A DNA stretch of 64,000 bases from Phormidium tenue FACHB-1050 (GTDB lineage: Bacteria > Cyanobacteriota > Cyanobacteriia > Pseudanabaenales > Pseudanabaenaceae): NCBI RefSeq assembly GCF_014696925.1, contig NZ_JACJQY010000011.1:1-64000 (forward strand), read 5' to 3'. Within the stretch, counting starts at the first letter, position 1. Each line of letters opens with the position of its first letter. Shown here in pieces: positions 35,593-43,475 of the stretch. The notes below the pieces were generated by a model. The model made no database searches and was not told where the DNA came from. It worked only from the letters and a program-made list of their open reading frames with translations. Both the position numbers and the translations under genes were made by a program.

Positions 35593-36453
35593 TTATGGTT
35601 TCTTAACTGGATCGTTGCTAGGTGCTTGTGCTGGATCAGTGAAGGGAGCCTTTTGAGGAGGAAGAGCCGCTAGACGTTTTACTTCATCTTTAAACTCAGC
35701 AGGAGCAAGCTCTAAACCTTTATCAAAGAGTTTCTTAGCTTCATCTTCCTTACCTTGAACTTGTCTTAATTGAGCTTTGCCAACGTAGGGACGAAAATCT
35801 TTAGCATTTTCTTTGATCATTTGATCGTATGTAGCGATCGAGTCATCAATCCGATTTTGTTGACGATACACTTCCCCAAGAATCCAACGTACTGAACCAG
35901 TATCTACCGTATTTGCTTGGACTTTGTTAGCGGTTTCCGCAGTTTTGAGCGTATCTTGGAGAATCCCGATCGCCGCTTCAGGTCGTTTATCGTTTAGCTC
36001 AATACTAACTAGACTCTGGATTGCGGGGATATATCCTGGTTTTGTAGTCAAAATCTTGCGATACTCTGCGGACGCATTTTTAGGGTCTTTGAGTTCGAGG
36101 TAAGTGCGTGCCAAGGTCATCCGATATTCAGGCTGATCGGGGAAAGTGTCGGCAAGAGTTTGTAAAGGCTCGATAGTTTCTTTAACTTTGCCAAGTTGAT
36201 TTCTGAGATTTACCAGTCCAATCAGCGCAGTTTGATTTTTAGGATCGCTTTTTAGTACAGCCTCAAACCCCTCGATCTGAATTTTGATCCGCTCTTGCTC
36301 TGATGTATTTTGGTTGGGGGTATTAGCTGCTTGCTGGGCAGGTGGGGCAAACAAGCCACCGATCAGTGGGGCGATCGATACGCCCAAAAACGAGAGCGTA
36401 ACTACGATTAAGACCCCATTAATAATCCATTGCCTTGCTGTACGTTGTGTCAC
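35593..36453 (-). CDS. Membrane-anchored tetratricopeptide-repeat protein
   Basis: 286 residues. One N-terminal membrane segment (WIINGVLIVVTLSFLGVSIA) and a Gln/Asn/Ala linker precede about five TPR units, e.g. GFEAVLKSDPKNQTALIGLV, YRMTLARTYLELKDPKNASA, and RWILGEVYRQQNRIDDSIAT. The end is Pro/Lys-rich. The TPR region would lie outside the cytosol or, if the anchor is reversed, on the cytosolic thylakoid face. Such proteins in cyanobacteria are often assembly scaffolds; the partner here is unknown. Stands alone, convergent with fmt. Confidence 0.88.
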   Translation of the reverse strand: MTQRTARQWIINGVLIVVTLSFLGVSIAPLIGGLFAPPAQQAANTPNQNTSEQERIKIQIEGFEAVLKSDPKNQTALIGLVNLRNQLGKVKETIEPLQTLADTFPDQPEYRMTLARTYLELKDPKNASAEYRKILTTKPGYIPAIQSLVSIELNDKRPEAAIGILQDTLKTAETANKVQANTVDTGSVRWILGEVYRQQNRIDDSIATYDQMIKENAKDFRPYVGKAQLRQVQGKEDEAKKLFDKGLELAPAEFKDEVKRLAALPPQKAPFTDPAQAPSNDPVKKP

Positions 36454-36529
36454 GATATTTACCCTAAAATCAAATACATCATAGTCTACCCCAACTGTAA
36501 CTAGAGCCAGTCTTAATTAAGACATAAAA

Positions 36530-36762
36530 CAGCAATTCTCATTATGAAACTGATTCTATAGCAAAAAACGAGTTAGCTAGTACAAACCAAAACCCAAGAA
36601 TCGAGTGGCAGAGCTTTGCGCTGCCACTCGATTCTTGGGTTTTATGTCCTAAGCAAAACTTGCTTTGCTTGTAGCAATTACGAATTAAGGAACTTGCAAC
36701 TTAATAAAATACCAAATATAAAGCCAGAACCAATGGGGCGACTCCGCCGCCCCATTGGTTCT
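36530..36762. repeat. Palindromic elements upstream of the argZ 3' end
   Basis: Family D-like start (CAGCAATTCTCATTATGAAA), then AGTTAGCTAGTACAAACC and a family A2 palindrome 36589-36643 (26-bp arms, one mismatch, loop ttt) with tail TATGTCCTAAGCAAAACTTG, then a 15-bp-arm palindrome 36726-36762. They fill the 383-base gap 36454-36837, which has no gene. Confidence 0.75.
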
Positions 36763-36837
36763 AGGAAATCTGGATTGGCATCTTATTTTCTTGCAAATCC
36801 CTAAGATATTTTAGATTCGTGATTCGTGATTCCTAGA

Positions 36838-38955
36838 TTAAGCTGCAACAGCCACAGGACTGTCGAGTTTCTTCAATTGCTGCACTAGCAAGCTGAGGAA
36901 TAGCCCGACATCGGTGACAACGCCGACGGACTCAACAGAACCGCGATCTGAGAGTTTGGTCACCACCGCAGGATTGATGTCCACACAAACCATCTTCACA
37001 CCTGCGGGAGTCATGTTACCCACACCGATGGAATGCAGCATTGATGACAGCATCAAAATCATGTCAGCGTTGCGAATTTGTTCGCTGTACAGGCGTTGTG
37101 CTTCTAGCAAATCCATTACAGTGTCAGGCAAGGGACCATCATCACGGATGGAGCCAGCTAGTACAAAAGGAACCTCGTTCTTAACGCATTCGTACATCAC
37201 ACCAGTCTTCACAAAACCAGCTTCAACCGCTTTGTGGATGCTGCCATAGCGACGAACGGAGTTAATCACTTTCAGGTGATGGCGATGTCCGCCCTTGACG
37301 CTTACGCCACGTTTAAGATCGACACCGAGAGAAGTTCCCATTGAGGATTGTTCCATATCGTGAACCGCGATCGCATTACCACCGAGCATTGACTGTACAT
37401 AACCTTCACGAATTAAGTAAGCCAAGTGAGGAGCGCCGCCAGTATGCACGACTACGGGACCACAGGAGACAACTAACTTGCCACCGCGATCGCGAATTTG
37501 GCGCAGTTCCCATGCGATTTGCTCAACCACGAGTTCGACGCGACGTTCGCTAGATACACCCGCACCCATGAAGGAAAATTCTTCTTTCTTGGCGGTATCT
37601 CTAGCTTCAGGCTTACGCACAGTCCGCACGCCATCATAGCCAACTACTACGCGATCGCCTACAACTAGATCACGCAACAGCTTACAGGTAGCAGTTTTAC
37701 CATCAGGACTAATGGCGATCGCCGCATCCATGCGCTGATTAGTACAACGAATCCACTCACCATCCACACAGGCATCGGTAGGATAAATTGTAGATACATA
37801 GAAGTCATCGGGAGCAACGCCATCTTGCAAGACTGGCTCAAGATTTGCATCAGATGTGTCGCGATCCTGTAGGACTGCACCGATTTCAATCAGTTCACCC
37901 ATGATTGTTTCCATGAGGTCATGGGATGGGGCTGAAATACGGATTCTGGCTAAAGAAGTGCTTTGTCTTTGTTCACCAAGATTAAATTCCAAGACTTGAA
38001 AACTACCGCCATTATCGGTTACCAAATCAAGGGCGCGATTGATGATGCCAGAATCTAGCAAATGTCCTGTTAATTCGACAATTCTTGCTTCTACGCCGCC
38101 TTGCTCAATGGCTTGGTCACTGCTTTCTGCGGCAATAGGAACTTCAATGGTTCTCAAAGTTAGACATTTTGCTGCGCCACCCGCTTTCAAAAACTCAGTG
38201 AGAGGAGTTTCGATCACAGTAAAACCAGCGTTGGTAATGCGTTGTTTGAGGCGATCGCTGATTTTGTTCATTACTACATTGCGATCGACGTTGACCGCAT
38301 TACAAGCAAAATTCACAGCATCCGCTTCTTCGATCGCAATCCTCTTGTCCGCAGGAACGCGCATTTCAATCAAACGATTAGAATAAGAATCAAAGGCTGG
38401 TGGATAGTAAAGTAAATAGCCGCCTGTTAAAGGACAGAAGCAGGTATCGAGATGATAGAAGCGATTGTCAATTAAACGGAGGGAAAGGACTTCGACATCG
38501 AGCCATTTCGCTAAGTAAGGATGGGCATCTAGTTCTGAACGAAACCCATAGCCAGCCCATAGCCAACCACCACTGCGATCAAACAATGCATCACCTGCAC
38601 CTTCAAAGGGCAAATCCTTAGGCAGTTCAAAAACTGTAAAGCCCTTAGACTCAAACCATGCTTTGAAATAGGGTTCTTCGCCTTGACGCTCTTTGTGCAA
38701 AAAACGACTCAATACTGCTTTGTCACCTAATACTAGACCAGCGTTGGCGGTAAATACCATATCTGGCCAGCCCTTTTCGGGTGTCACTAGCTCGACATTA
38801 ACTAAACCCTTAAGGACTCCATACAGTTTTTGCCATTGCTCTACAGCGCGATCGCGGCTAGATTTGTGAACGTTGCCCTCCATCCAAGGATTGATCACAT
38901 AGTCTACGTCGTAGTGATCGGGGGCACACATCAGATAATTCAGTTGGGCAGTCAT
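36838..38955 (-). CDS. argZ: Arginine dihydrolase ArgZ/AgrE with C-terminal ornithine-processing domain
   Basis: 705 residues. The N-terminal 280 residues are an amidinotransferase fold (CAPDHYDVDYVINPWMEGN, PDMVFTANAGLVLGD, LPFEGAGDALFD, YHLDTCFCPLTGGYLLYYP; catalytic Cys in AGGAAKCLTLR). The rest is the LOR/SDH-type domain (TIGR00300) with SCGPVVVHTGGAPHLAYLIR and VPFVLAGSIRDDGPLPDT. In Synechocystis (ArgZ) and Anabaena (AgrE) this enzyme turns arginine into ornithine, ammonia and CO2; in AgrE the C-terminal part makes proline from ornithine. It drives the cyanobacterial ornithine-ammonia cycle and cyanophycin use. Single gene. Confidence 0.95.
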   Translation of the reverse strand: MTAQLNYLMCAPDHYDVDYVINPWMEGNVHKSSRDRAVEQWQKLYGVLKGLVNVELVTPEKGWPDMVFTANAGLVLGDKAVLSRFLHKERQGEEPYFKAWFESKGFTVFELPKDLPFEGAGDALFDRSGGWLWAGYGFRSELDAHPYLAKWLDVEVLSLRLIDNRFYHLDTCFCPLTGGYLLYYPPAFDSYSNRLIEMRVPADKRIAIEEADAVNFACNAVNVDRNVVMNKISDRLKQRITNAGFTVIETPLTEFLKAGGAAKCLTLRTIEVPIAAESSDQAIEQGGVEARIVELTGHLLDSGIINRALDLVTDNGGSFQVLEFNLGEQRQSTSLARIRISAPSHDLMETIMGELIEIGAVLQDRDTSDANLEPVLQDGVAPDDFYVSTIYPTDACVDGEWIRCTNQRMDAAIAISPDGKTATCKLLRDLVVGDRVVVGYDGVRTVRKPEARDTAKKEEFSFMGAGVSSERRVELVVEQIAWELRQIRDRGGKLVVSCGPVVVHTGGAPHLAYLIREGYVQSMLGGNAIAVHDMEQSSMGTSLGVDLKRGVSVKGGHRHHLKVINSVRRYGSIHKAVEAGFVKTGVMYECVKNEVPFVLAGSIRDDGPLPDTVMDLLEAQRLYSEQIRNADMILMLSSMLHSIGVGNMTPAGVKMVCVDINPAVVTKLSDRGSVESVGVVTDVGLFLSLLVQQLKKLDSPVAVAA

Positions 38956-39139
38956 AAATAAAAGTAAATGATTAGAGGAGAATGCAATTTTTGGTCACAT
39001 CCATACTGGCAGCTACCAAAAATTGCCAAACAATTGCAAAGCTGCCAATCTTTAATCATAACCTAATGCTTCATGCTGTAAGCCCTTATAAAAGTTATCG
39101 TCTCTTGATAATTGTTATCAAAAAATTTTTCATAGACTA

Positions 39140-39168
39140 TTGCAAATTATGGAGGAATAGTCTACATT
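39140..39168 (+). promoter_or_regulatory. Promoter of the candidate ncRNA
   Basis: TTGCAA (39140-39145) and TACATT (39163-39168) are exactly 17 bases apart. Transcription would start around 39172-39175, at the first base of a strong stem. Visual match only. Confidence 0.5.
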
Positions 39169-39171
39169 ACT

Positions 39172-39370
39172 ACTAGACCCATCCTATTCCCCCCCGTGTG
39201 GGTCTAGTATCCCCGAAATGGCAATTACTTCCGAAAGGGGTAAGCGCAAATTGGTAGACCTAAAGCTATCCGCTACACATACGGTATGGTGGCTACTAAT
39301 GCCGAAGGGATATTTTGTAATCCTACAACTAAATAAAACAAAAGGGTTCGCAATGCGAGCCCTTTTGTTT
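39172..39370 (+). ncRNA. Candidate structured non-coding RNA of about 200 nt
   Basis: Gene-free stretch 38956-39507. A promoter-like pair precedes, and a terminator hairpin (39336-39370) ends it. Stem 1 is ACTAGACCC / GGGTCTAGT (39172-39208) with a C-rich loop containing seven consecutive C. A multibranch domain then closes: ATCCC / GGGAT (39209-39213, 39307-39311), TGGCA / TGCC, an internal hairpin TTACTTCC-GAAA-GGGGTAA, and TTGGTAG / CTACTAA (39251-39257, 39293-39299). No start codon with ribosome site is present. I do not recognise it as tmRNA, 6S, SRP or RNase P RNA, nor a known riboswitch. It could be a regulatory sRNA. Confidence 0.5.
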
Positions 39371-39405
39371 AGTTAAAAAATCTCGCGTCGCGAGATTTTT
39401 TAACT
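39336..39405. terminator. Terminator hairpin followed by a second palindrome
   Basis: AAACAAAAGGGTTCGCA / TGCGAGCCCTTTTGTTT (39336-39370, one G-U) ends the ncRNA; AGTTAAAAAATCTCGCG and its complement (39371-39405) form a perfect second hairpin that can terminate moaA from the other side. Confidence 0.8.
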
Positions 39406-39407
39406 AA

Positions 39408-39507
39408 ACCAATTCACAAAAGTGTGGCAACGCTTTTGTGAATTGAAAACCAAACTCAGCAAGGGTTTTAAAAGTACAAAATGGCTACGCCATTTTGTAC
39501 TTTTGTA
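39408..39507. repeat. Family B element abutting the moaA stop codon
   Basis: ACCAATTCACAAAAGTGTGG start, second hairpin GTACAAAATGGCTACGCCAT region, end TTGTA directly before TTA, which is the moaA stop codon on the reverse strand (39508-39510). Confidence 0.75.
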
Positions 39508-40491
39508 TTAGCCGCCAATTTGGGACATGGTGCGAAAATAGCTTTTTTGCTCTCCAGTACCGCGATCGCGTTCTTTAAAATTAATTTCGTCCTTGAGATT
39601 TAGTAAATCACGTACCGCAATTCGTAACTCGGCAAAATTTTTGCCCTGACGCAATGCAGTTTTCAGATCAATTTGTCCCGCTTCATTTAATAGACATGGA
39701 CGCAATAGACCGTCAGCCGATAGCCGCATCCGATTGCAGCGATCGCAAAAACATTCAGACATTTGACTAATAAAGCCCAAAGTCCCCTTAGCATTAGGAA
39801 TTTGGAATACATCGGCAGGACCGTTACCTTTGCATTTGCCAACATCAAGCCCGTAGCGATCGCTTATTTGTTGGCGCAGAGTTGCTGAGTCCACCCAACC
39901 CTTATGGGTAAATAAGCTGTCGTTACCAATCGGCATAAACTCAATAAACCGAATATGCCAACGGCGATCAATACTTAGAGCCGCTAAATCTAATATTTCG
40001 CGATCGTTTACATCTGGCACAACCACTACATTTAATTTGAGTGGATCAAATCCCACCTCATGGGCTGCCAAGATCCCAGCCCAGACTTTTTCCCAGAGAT
40101 TTCGACCTGTAATTTGCCGAAACACATCGTGATCGAGGGAATCGAGACTAATGTTAATTCGCCGTAAACCTGCTGTATACAGTGGCTGAGCTAACTCACC
40201 AAGTAAAAAGCCATTGGTGGTCATCGACAAATCTTCTACCCCCTGTAAATTGGCGATCGCTTCTACCAAACTTACTAAATCTCGCCTTAGTAGCGGCTCT
40301 CCGCCCGTCAGCCGAAATTTTTTAAAGCCAAGGGGAATAAATACCTCTTGAATTAAGTTGATTAACTCATCATTGGTGAGGCTTTCCTGCGCTTGAATAT
40401 AATCGACTTCCGAGCCTTCAGGCATACAGTAGGTGCAGCGAAAATTGCAGCGATCGATCAAACTGATGCGAAGGTAGTCAACATTGTTCAC
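39508..40491 (-). CDS. moaA: GTP 3',8-cyclase MoaA
   Basis: 327 residues from a GTG at 40489-40491 ([15 protein letters not shown]); an ATG farther upstream gives 19 extra codons without homology, while AAGGA precedes the GTG. A radical SAM enzyme: N-terminal cluster [15 protein letters not shown], and a C-terminal second [4Fe-4S] cluster from [20 protein letters not shown]. It converts GTP to 3',8-cyclo-GTP for molybdopterin synthesis, with MoaC. The C-terminus is intact though the last codons FRTMSQIGG deviate from the usual double-glycine tail by one residue spacing. Stop codon abuts a dispersed repeat. Confidence 0.95.
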   Translation of the reverse strand: MNNVDYLRISLIDRCNFRCTYCMPEGSEVDYIQAQESLTNDELINLIQEVFIPLGFKKFRLTGGEPLLRRDLVSLVEAIANLQGVEDLSMTTNGFLLGELAQPLYTAGLRRINISLDSLDHDVFRQITGRNLWEKVWAGILAAHEVGFDPLKLNVVVVPDVNDREILDLAALSIDRRWHIRFIEFMPIGNDSLFTHKGWVDSATLRQQISDRYGLDVGKCKGNGPADVFQIPNAKGTLGFISQMSECFCDRCNRMRLSADGLLRPCLLNEAGQIDLKTALRQGKNFAELRIAVRDLLNLKDEINFKERDRGTGEQKSYFRTMSQIGG

Positions 40492-40520
40492 AGATTTAAT
40501 GTCCTTATGGCTGGCGTGGC

Positions 40521-40559
40521 AGAAATTAATTGTGGCGCGAAGCGCCACAATTAATTTCT
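40521..40559. repeat. Palindrome upstream of moaA
   Basis: Perfect 18-bp arms AGAAATTAATTGTGGCGC around gaa, 30 bases before the moaA start. Confidence 0.85.
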
Positions 40560-40659
40560 AATTTTGTAATTCGGGGCGTGATGTGCTGTAACTAATTTTT
40601 AGGTTTTGATTTGTCCTAGCTATATGATAGAAAAATAATTGATCAAGATGTTTTAAACC

Positions 40660-41580
40660 ATGACCTTACAGTACGCCTATATACGCGGGACATTTGTACC
40701 CCTCGAAGATGCCACAATCAATATCCGCACCCACGCATTTCTATATGGTACGGCTGTCTTTGAAGGAATTAAGGCGTATTGGCTACCAGAAGAAAATCGG
40801 ATGGCGGCATTTCGCCTAGCAGAGCATTATCAACGTCTCATCCAAAGTTGCCGCATTATTGGCTTGCAACATCCCCTTGATGTCGAGACGATGGTTCATC
40901 TCACGACCGAGTTAATCCAACGCAATCAGTGTAACTCTGCTACATATATCCGCCCGATTATTTACAAGTCTGACCTTCGGATTGGACCAATTCTCAAAGT
41001 TCCTCATACCCATGATGATTTTTGTTTGTTCAGCGTGCCGATGGATGGATATCTCGATACTAGCAACGGTATCAAAGTCGGTGTTTCTTCATGGCGACGT
41101 TTAGATGACAATGCAATTCCTGCTCGTGCAAAAGTGAATGGCGCTTATGTAAATACTGCTCTTGCGAAGACCGATGGTTATGCCTCTGGTTTTGATGATG
41201 TTGTTGTATTAACGAATGAAGGGCATGTCGCGGAAGGAAGTGCGATGAATCTCTTTTTAGTAAGAGATGGAAAACTAATCACTAGTTCGATTACTGACAA
41301 CATTCTCGAAGGAATTACTCGCAGTTCGGTAATAGAGTTAGCTGCTAAAGAATTAGGATTAGAAACTGTATCGCGCACAATCGATCGCACAGAGCTATAC
41401 ATTGCCGATGAAGCTTTCTTTGTTGGTACGGCTACTGAACTCGCTCCAATTACCAGCTTTGATCATCGTCCCGTCGGTGATGGCACAATTGGTGAGATCA
41501 CTAAGAAGCTTCGCGACTTGTACAGTAAAGCTGTTCAAGGACTTTTACCTGACTATCATCACTGGCTAACCAAGGTCTAA
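40660..41580 (+). CDS. ilvE: Branched-chain amino acid aminotransferase
   Basis: 306 residues, fold type IV PLP enzyme. It makes leucine, isoleucine and valine from their keto acids with glutamate. Motifs: RGTFVPLEDATINIRTHAFL, GTAVFEGIKAYW, the Lys region ARAKVNGAYVNTALAKTDGY, VAEGSAMNLFLVRDGKL, and ITRSSVIELA. The C-terminal ADEAFFVGTATELAPITSFD with GDGTIGEITKKL is the IlvE signature rather than D-amino acid or aminodeoxychorismate enzymes. Full length and monocistronic. Divergent from moaA. Confidence 0.96.
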   Translation: MTLQYAYIRGTFVPLEDATINIRTHAFLYGTAVFEGIKAYWLPEENRMAAFRLAEHYQRLIQSCRIIGLQHPLDVETMVHLTTELIQRNQCNSATYIRPIIYKSDLRIGPILKVPHTHDDFCLFSVPMDGYLDTSNGIKVGVSSWRRLDDNAIPARAKVNGAYVNTALAKTDGYASGFDDVVVLTNEGHVAEGSAMNLFLVRDGKLITSSITDNILEGITRSSVIELAAKELGLETVSRTIDRTELYIADEAFFVGTATELAPITSFDHRPVGDGTIGEITKKLRDLYSKAVQGLLPDYHHWLTKV

Positions 41581-41639
41581 GTTATTACCAGACGAGACCA
41601 TTGAAGCAATTTTGAATGAACGAGTTTACCTGACAGTCA

Positions 41640-41810
41640 ACAATAGCGGTCAATATAGCTATAGTCACCTATATCAGGACAAATCAAAACCCAAGTAGTG
41701 TGAGGCGGCACATCGCGCCACCTCACACTACAAAAGAGTTAGCTAGTACAAACCAAAAGCCAAGAATCGAGTGGCGGAGCTTTGCTCCGCCACTCGATTC
41801 TTGGCTTTTA
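41640..41810. repeat. Broken and intact family A palindromes
   Basis: 41640-41730 is a reverse-oriented family A element that breaks off after CACCTCACACTA, losing its second TTTGGGTTTT arm end. Directly after, 41755-41809 is an intact A2 palindrome with perfect 26-bp arms (AAAAGCCAAGAATCGAGTGG start) around ttt, flanked like the copy at 36589. Confidence 0.75.
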
Positions 41811-41833
41811 TGTCCTAAGCAAAACTTGCTTTG

Positions 41834-42559
41834 CTATATAGGTGGGAAGGAAGTATCACTTGTTTGTAAATTCAACATTTCTCTCTGCACATGCATTCCA
41901 ATTATTAAGGCATCTCTCAATAGAGAACTATACTGATTAGCTTGATTTTGAATTTCCAATGACTGTAAGGCGATCAGATTCTGCTCAATATTGTCAAAAA
42001 GCTGACGATCACCACTGAAAAAGCCCTGATGCTCACGCAGGATTTTTTCAGTAGTCAAACCACAAATTAGGCTATCCCTAGTTAGTCCTAGGGCTTGTAA
42101 GATATCATCTCGATGATTGAGATCAGCCGATTGATTGCCAACGGACTTGAGGCGATCGCAAATATCAACAGCGACAAGTACTTGATTATATTTATCCACT
42201 TCATCGAGAAGATGGGATAAACAAGCCATTTTCTTAGATCTTGTCCAAGCGAGTAGATTCCAAAATGTAAAGAGAATCAATGTAAGTGTAAATACAAAAA
42301 CAGCAAATCCAACTTGAGCCTGACGATTGTCGATGGATCTACCAAGAGATTGAAAAATCAAAATACTAATTGGCAAACTAAAAATTGAAATTAAGAATAA
42401 AGTGATAGCTTCACTCAGTAGGAAAGGAACTAAGTATCTAGGGTTTTTAAATCTAGTAATTCTATAAGCACTTCCAATGGATAACAGGCTAATTTCTTTT
42501 CCTGTGATCCTTTCTAAATCCTGTTCTGTAATCTGCAAATTTCTGATGTCAGTCTGCAT
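41834..42559 (-). CDS. Hypothetical membrane protein with two helices
   Basis: 241 residues. The N-terminal 45 residues are soluble, followed by two membrane segments (LLSEAITLFLISIFSLPISI and VGFAVFVFTLTLILFTFWNL) near residues 50-105, then a cytosolic helical region of 135 residues rich in Leu, Gln and Asp. No catalytic motif is visible. The gene lies 21 bases after the next gene upstream, so the two probably form an operon. I do not recognise a named family; it looks like a cyanobacterial conserved hypothetical. Confidence 0.75.
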   Translation of the reverse strand: MQTDIRNLQITEQDLERITGKEISLLSIGSAYRITRFKNPRYLVPFLLSEAITLFLISIFSLPISILIFQSLGRSIDNRQAQVGFAVFVFTLTLILFTFWNLLAWTRSKKMACLSHLLDEVDKYNQVLVAVDICDRLKSVGNQSADLNHRDDILQALGLTRDSLICGLTTEKILREHQGFFSGDRQLFDNIEQNLIALQSLEIQNQANQYSSLLRDALIIGMHVQREMLNLQTSDTSFPPI

Positions 42560-42580
42560 AGTTGTTCGAGAAGCTCAGAT

Positions 42581-43297
42581 TTATTGGAAAAACAAGTGCC
42601 TAATAGAATTCCAGACTGCTAGATAGAAATTGCCTTCGCGAGGACGAAACAGGTCGAATTTAGATCCAAAAGACCCAAAAAATGGTCTGAGCGTCCAAGC
42701 CATCTGACTACCAACAAAAGCATAAAGTCCCAGCCAGAATTTTAAAATTGATATCCTGACTTTGCGATTTTTGTCAATGGCTGTATCTTCTATGACCAAC
42801 TCTTTATCTGAGATAATAGTTTCCACTTTGGGAAGTAAAACTTGATAAAGAAAGTAAACCCCAATAATTCCTGTTAATGTGAATATAGCAACATTTAACA
42901 ATAGAAAAAAGGAGTAGTTATCCGTCGTAATCAAGAAGAACAAAGTGACTGGTGCGAAGCCAAATAGTAAAGTACTGGTAATCGTCACGGCACAAAGCAA
43001 AATAGCCGCATATTGACTCAGGCGAGTTTTTGCACCGAAGTAAACATTAAAGAAGTAGAGTGCAGGCAGGCAAATTGCTAGGGTGATAAGGAATAGGAAC
43101 GGTAATTTAGCAGCGGATGACAAAATCTGCATCCAAGAGCTAACTGCACCAATCAGTCCACCATAAATTGCTAAAAATATAGAGCTACAGACTAACAAAC
43201 CAAATATTTTGGTGTTGATCTTAATGCCATCATAGATTTCTTGAATAAACTGATCGCGATCGCTAAGTAACTCAATAAGAACTGAAAAAAACGGCAT
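42581..43297 (-). CDS. Multi-spanning membrane protein, Yip1-like topology
   Basis: 238 residues with about five hydrophobic segments: FGLLVCSSIFLAIYGGLIGA, LPFLFLITLAICLPALYFFN, YAAILLCAVTITSTLLFGFA, and two more. The N-terminus (LIELLSDRDQFIQEIYDGI) and the LPxLYFFNVYFGAK motif recur in a cyanobacterial family sometimes mislabelled as actin-binding WH2; the layout is closer to Yip1-type proteins. It is the upstream partner of the hypothetical gene at 41834. Function unknown. Confidence 0.75.
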   Translation of the reverse strand: MPFFSVLIELLSDRDQFIQEIYDGIKINTKIFGLLVCSSIFLAIYGGLIGAVSSWMQILSSAAKLPFLFLITLAICLPALYFFNVYFGAKTRLSQYAAILLCAVTITSTLLFGFAPVTLFFLITTDNYSFFLLLNVAIFTLTGIIGVYFLYQVLLPKVETIISDKELVIEDTAIDKNRKVRISILKFWLGLYAFVGSQMAWTLRPFFGSFGSKFDLFRPREGNFYLAVWNSIRHLFFQ

Positions 43298-43379
43298 AAT
43301 TTTTTGGGAATGAAGTTAAACTTGCTAACTTTGGACATGTTTAATAAATAAAAGTTCCTTGCTTCATACAGCCCATCTT

Positions 43380-43475
43380 ACAGCGCTTTGCGCTCAAACC
43401 CAAACCAATAAAAATATTGAAAGCATTGCTTCGCAACGCTTTCAATATTTTTCTTATGGTTCATTTGGTGATACA
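43380..43475. repeat. Family C element overlapping the mannosidase gene end
   Basis: Reverse orientation: ACAGCGCTTTGCGCTCAAAC, then 20-bp arms 43410-43429 / 43433-43452 (one mismatch, loop ttc), then TTCATTTGGTGATAC, which reaches into the 3' end of the mannosidase gene (stop at 43461). Confidence 0.75.

Noticed and set aside
39240-39300. Part of the candidate ncRNA looked like a tRNA-Leu fragment (TTGGTAGACC)
   Set aside because: No acceptor stem, T-arm or anticodon arm could be matched around it; the bases pair better within the multibranch structure.
40492-40548. Upstream ATG extension of moaA
   Set aside because: The 19 added residues come from sequence next to a palindrome and have no counterpart in MoaA proteins; the GTG at 40491 has a ribosome site.
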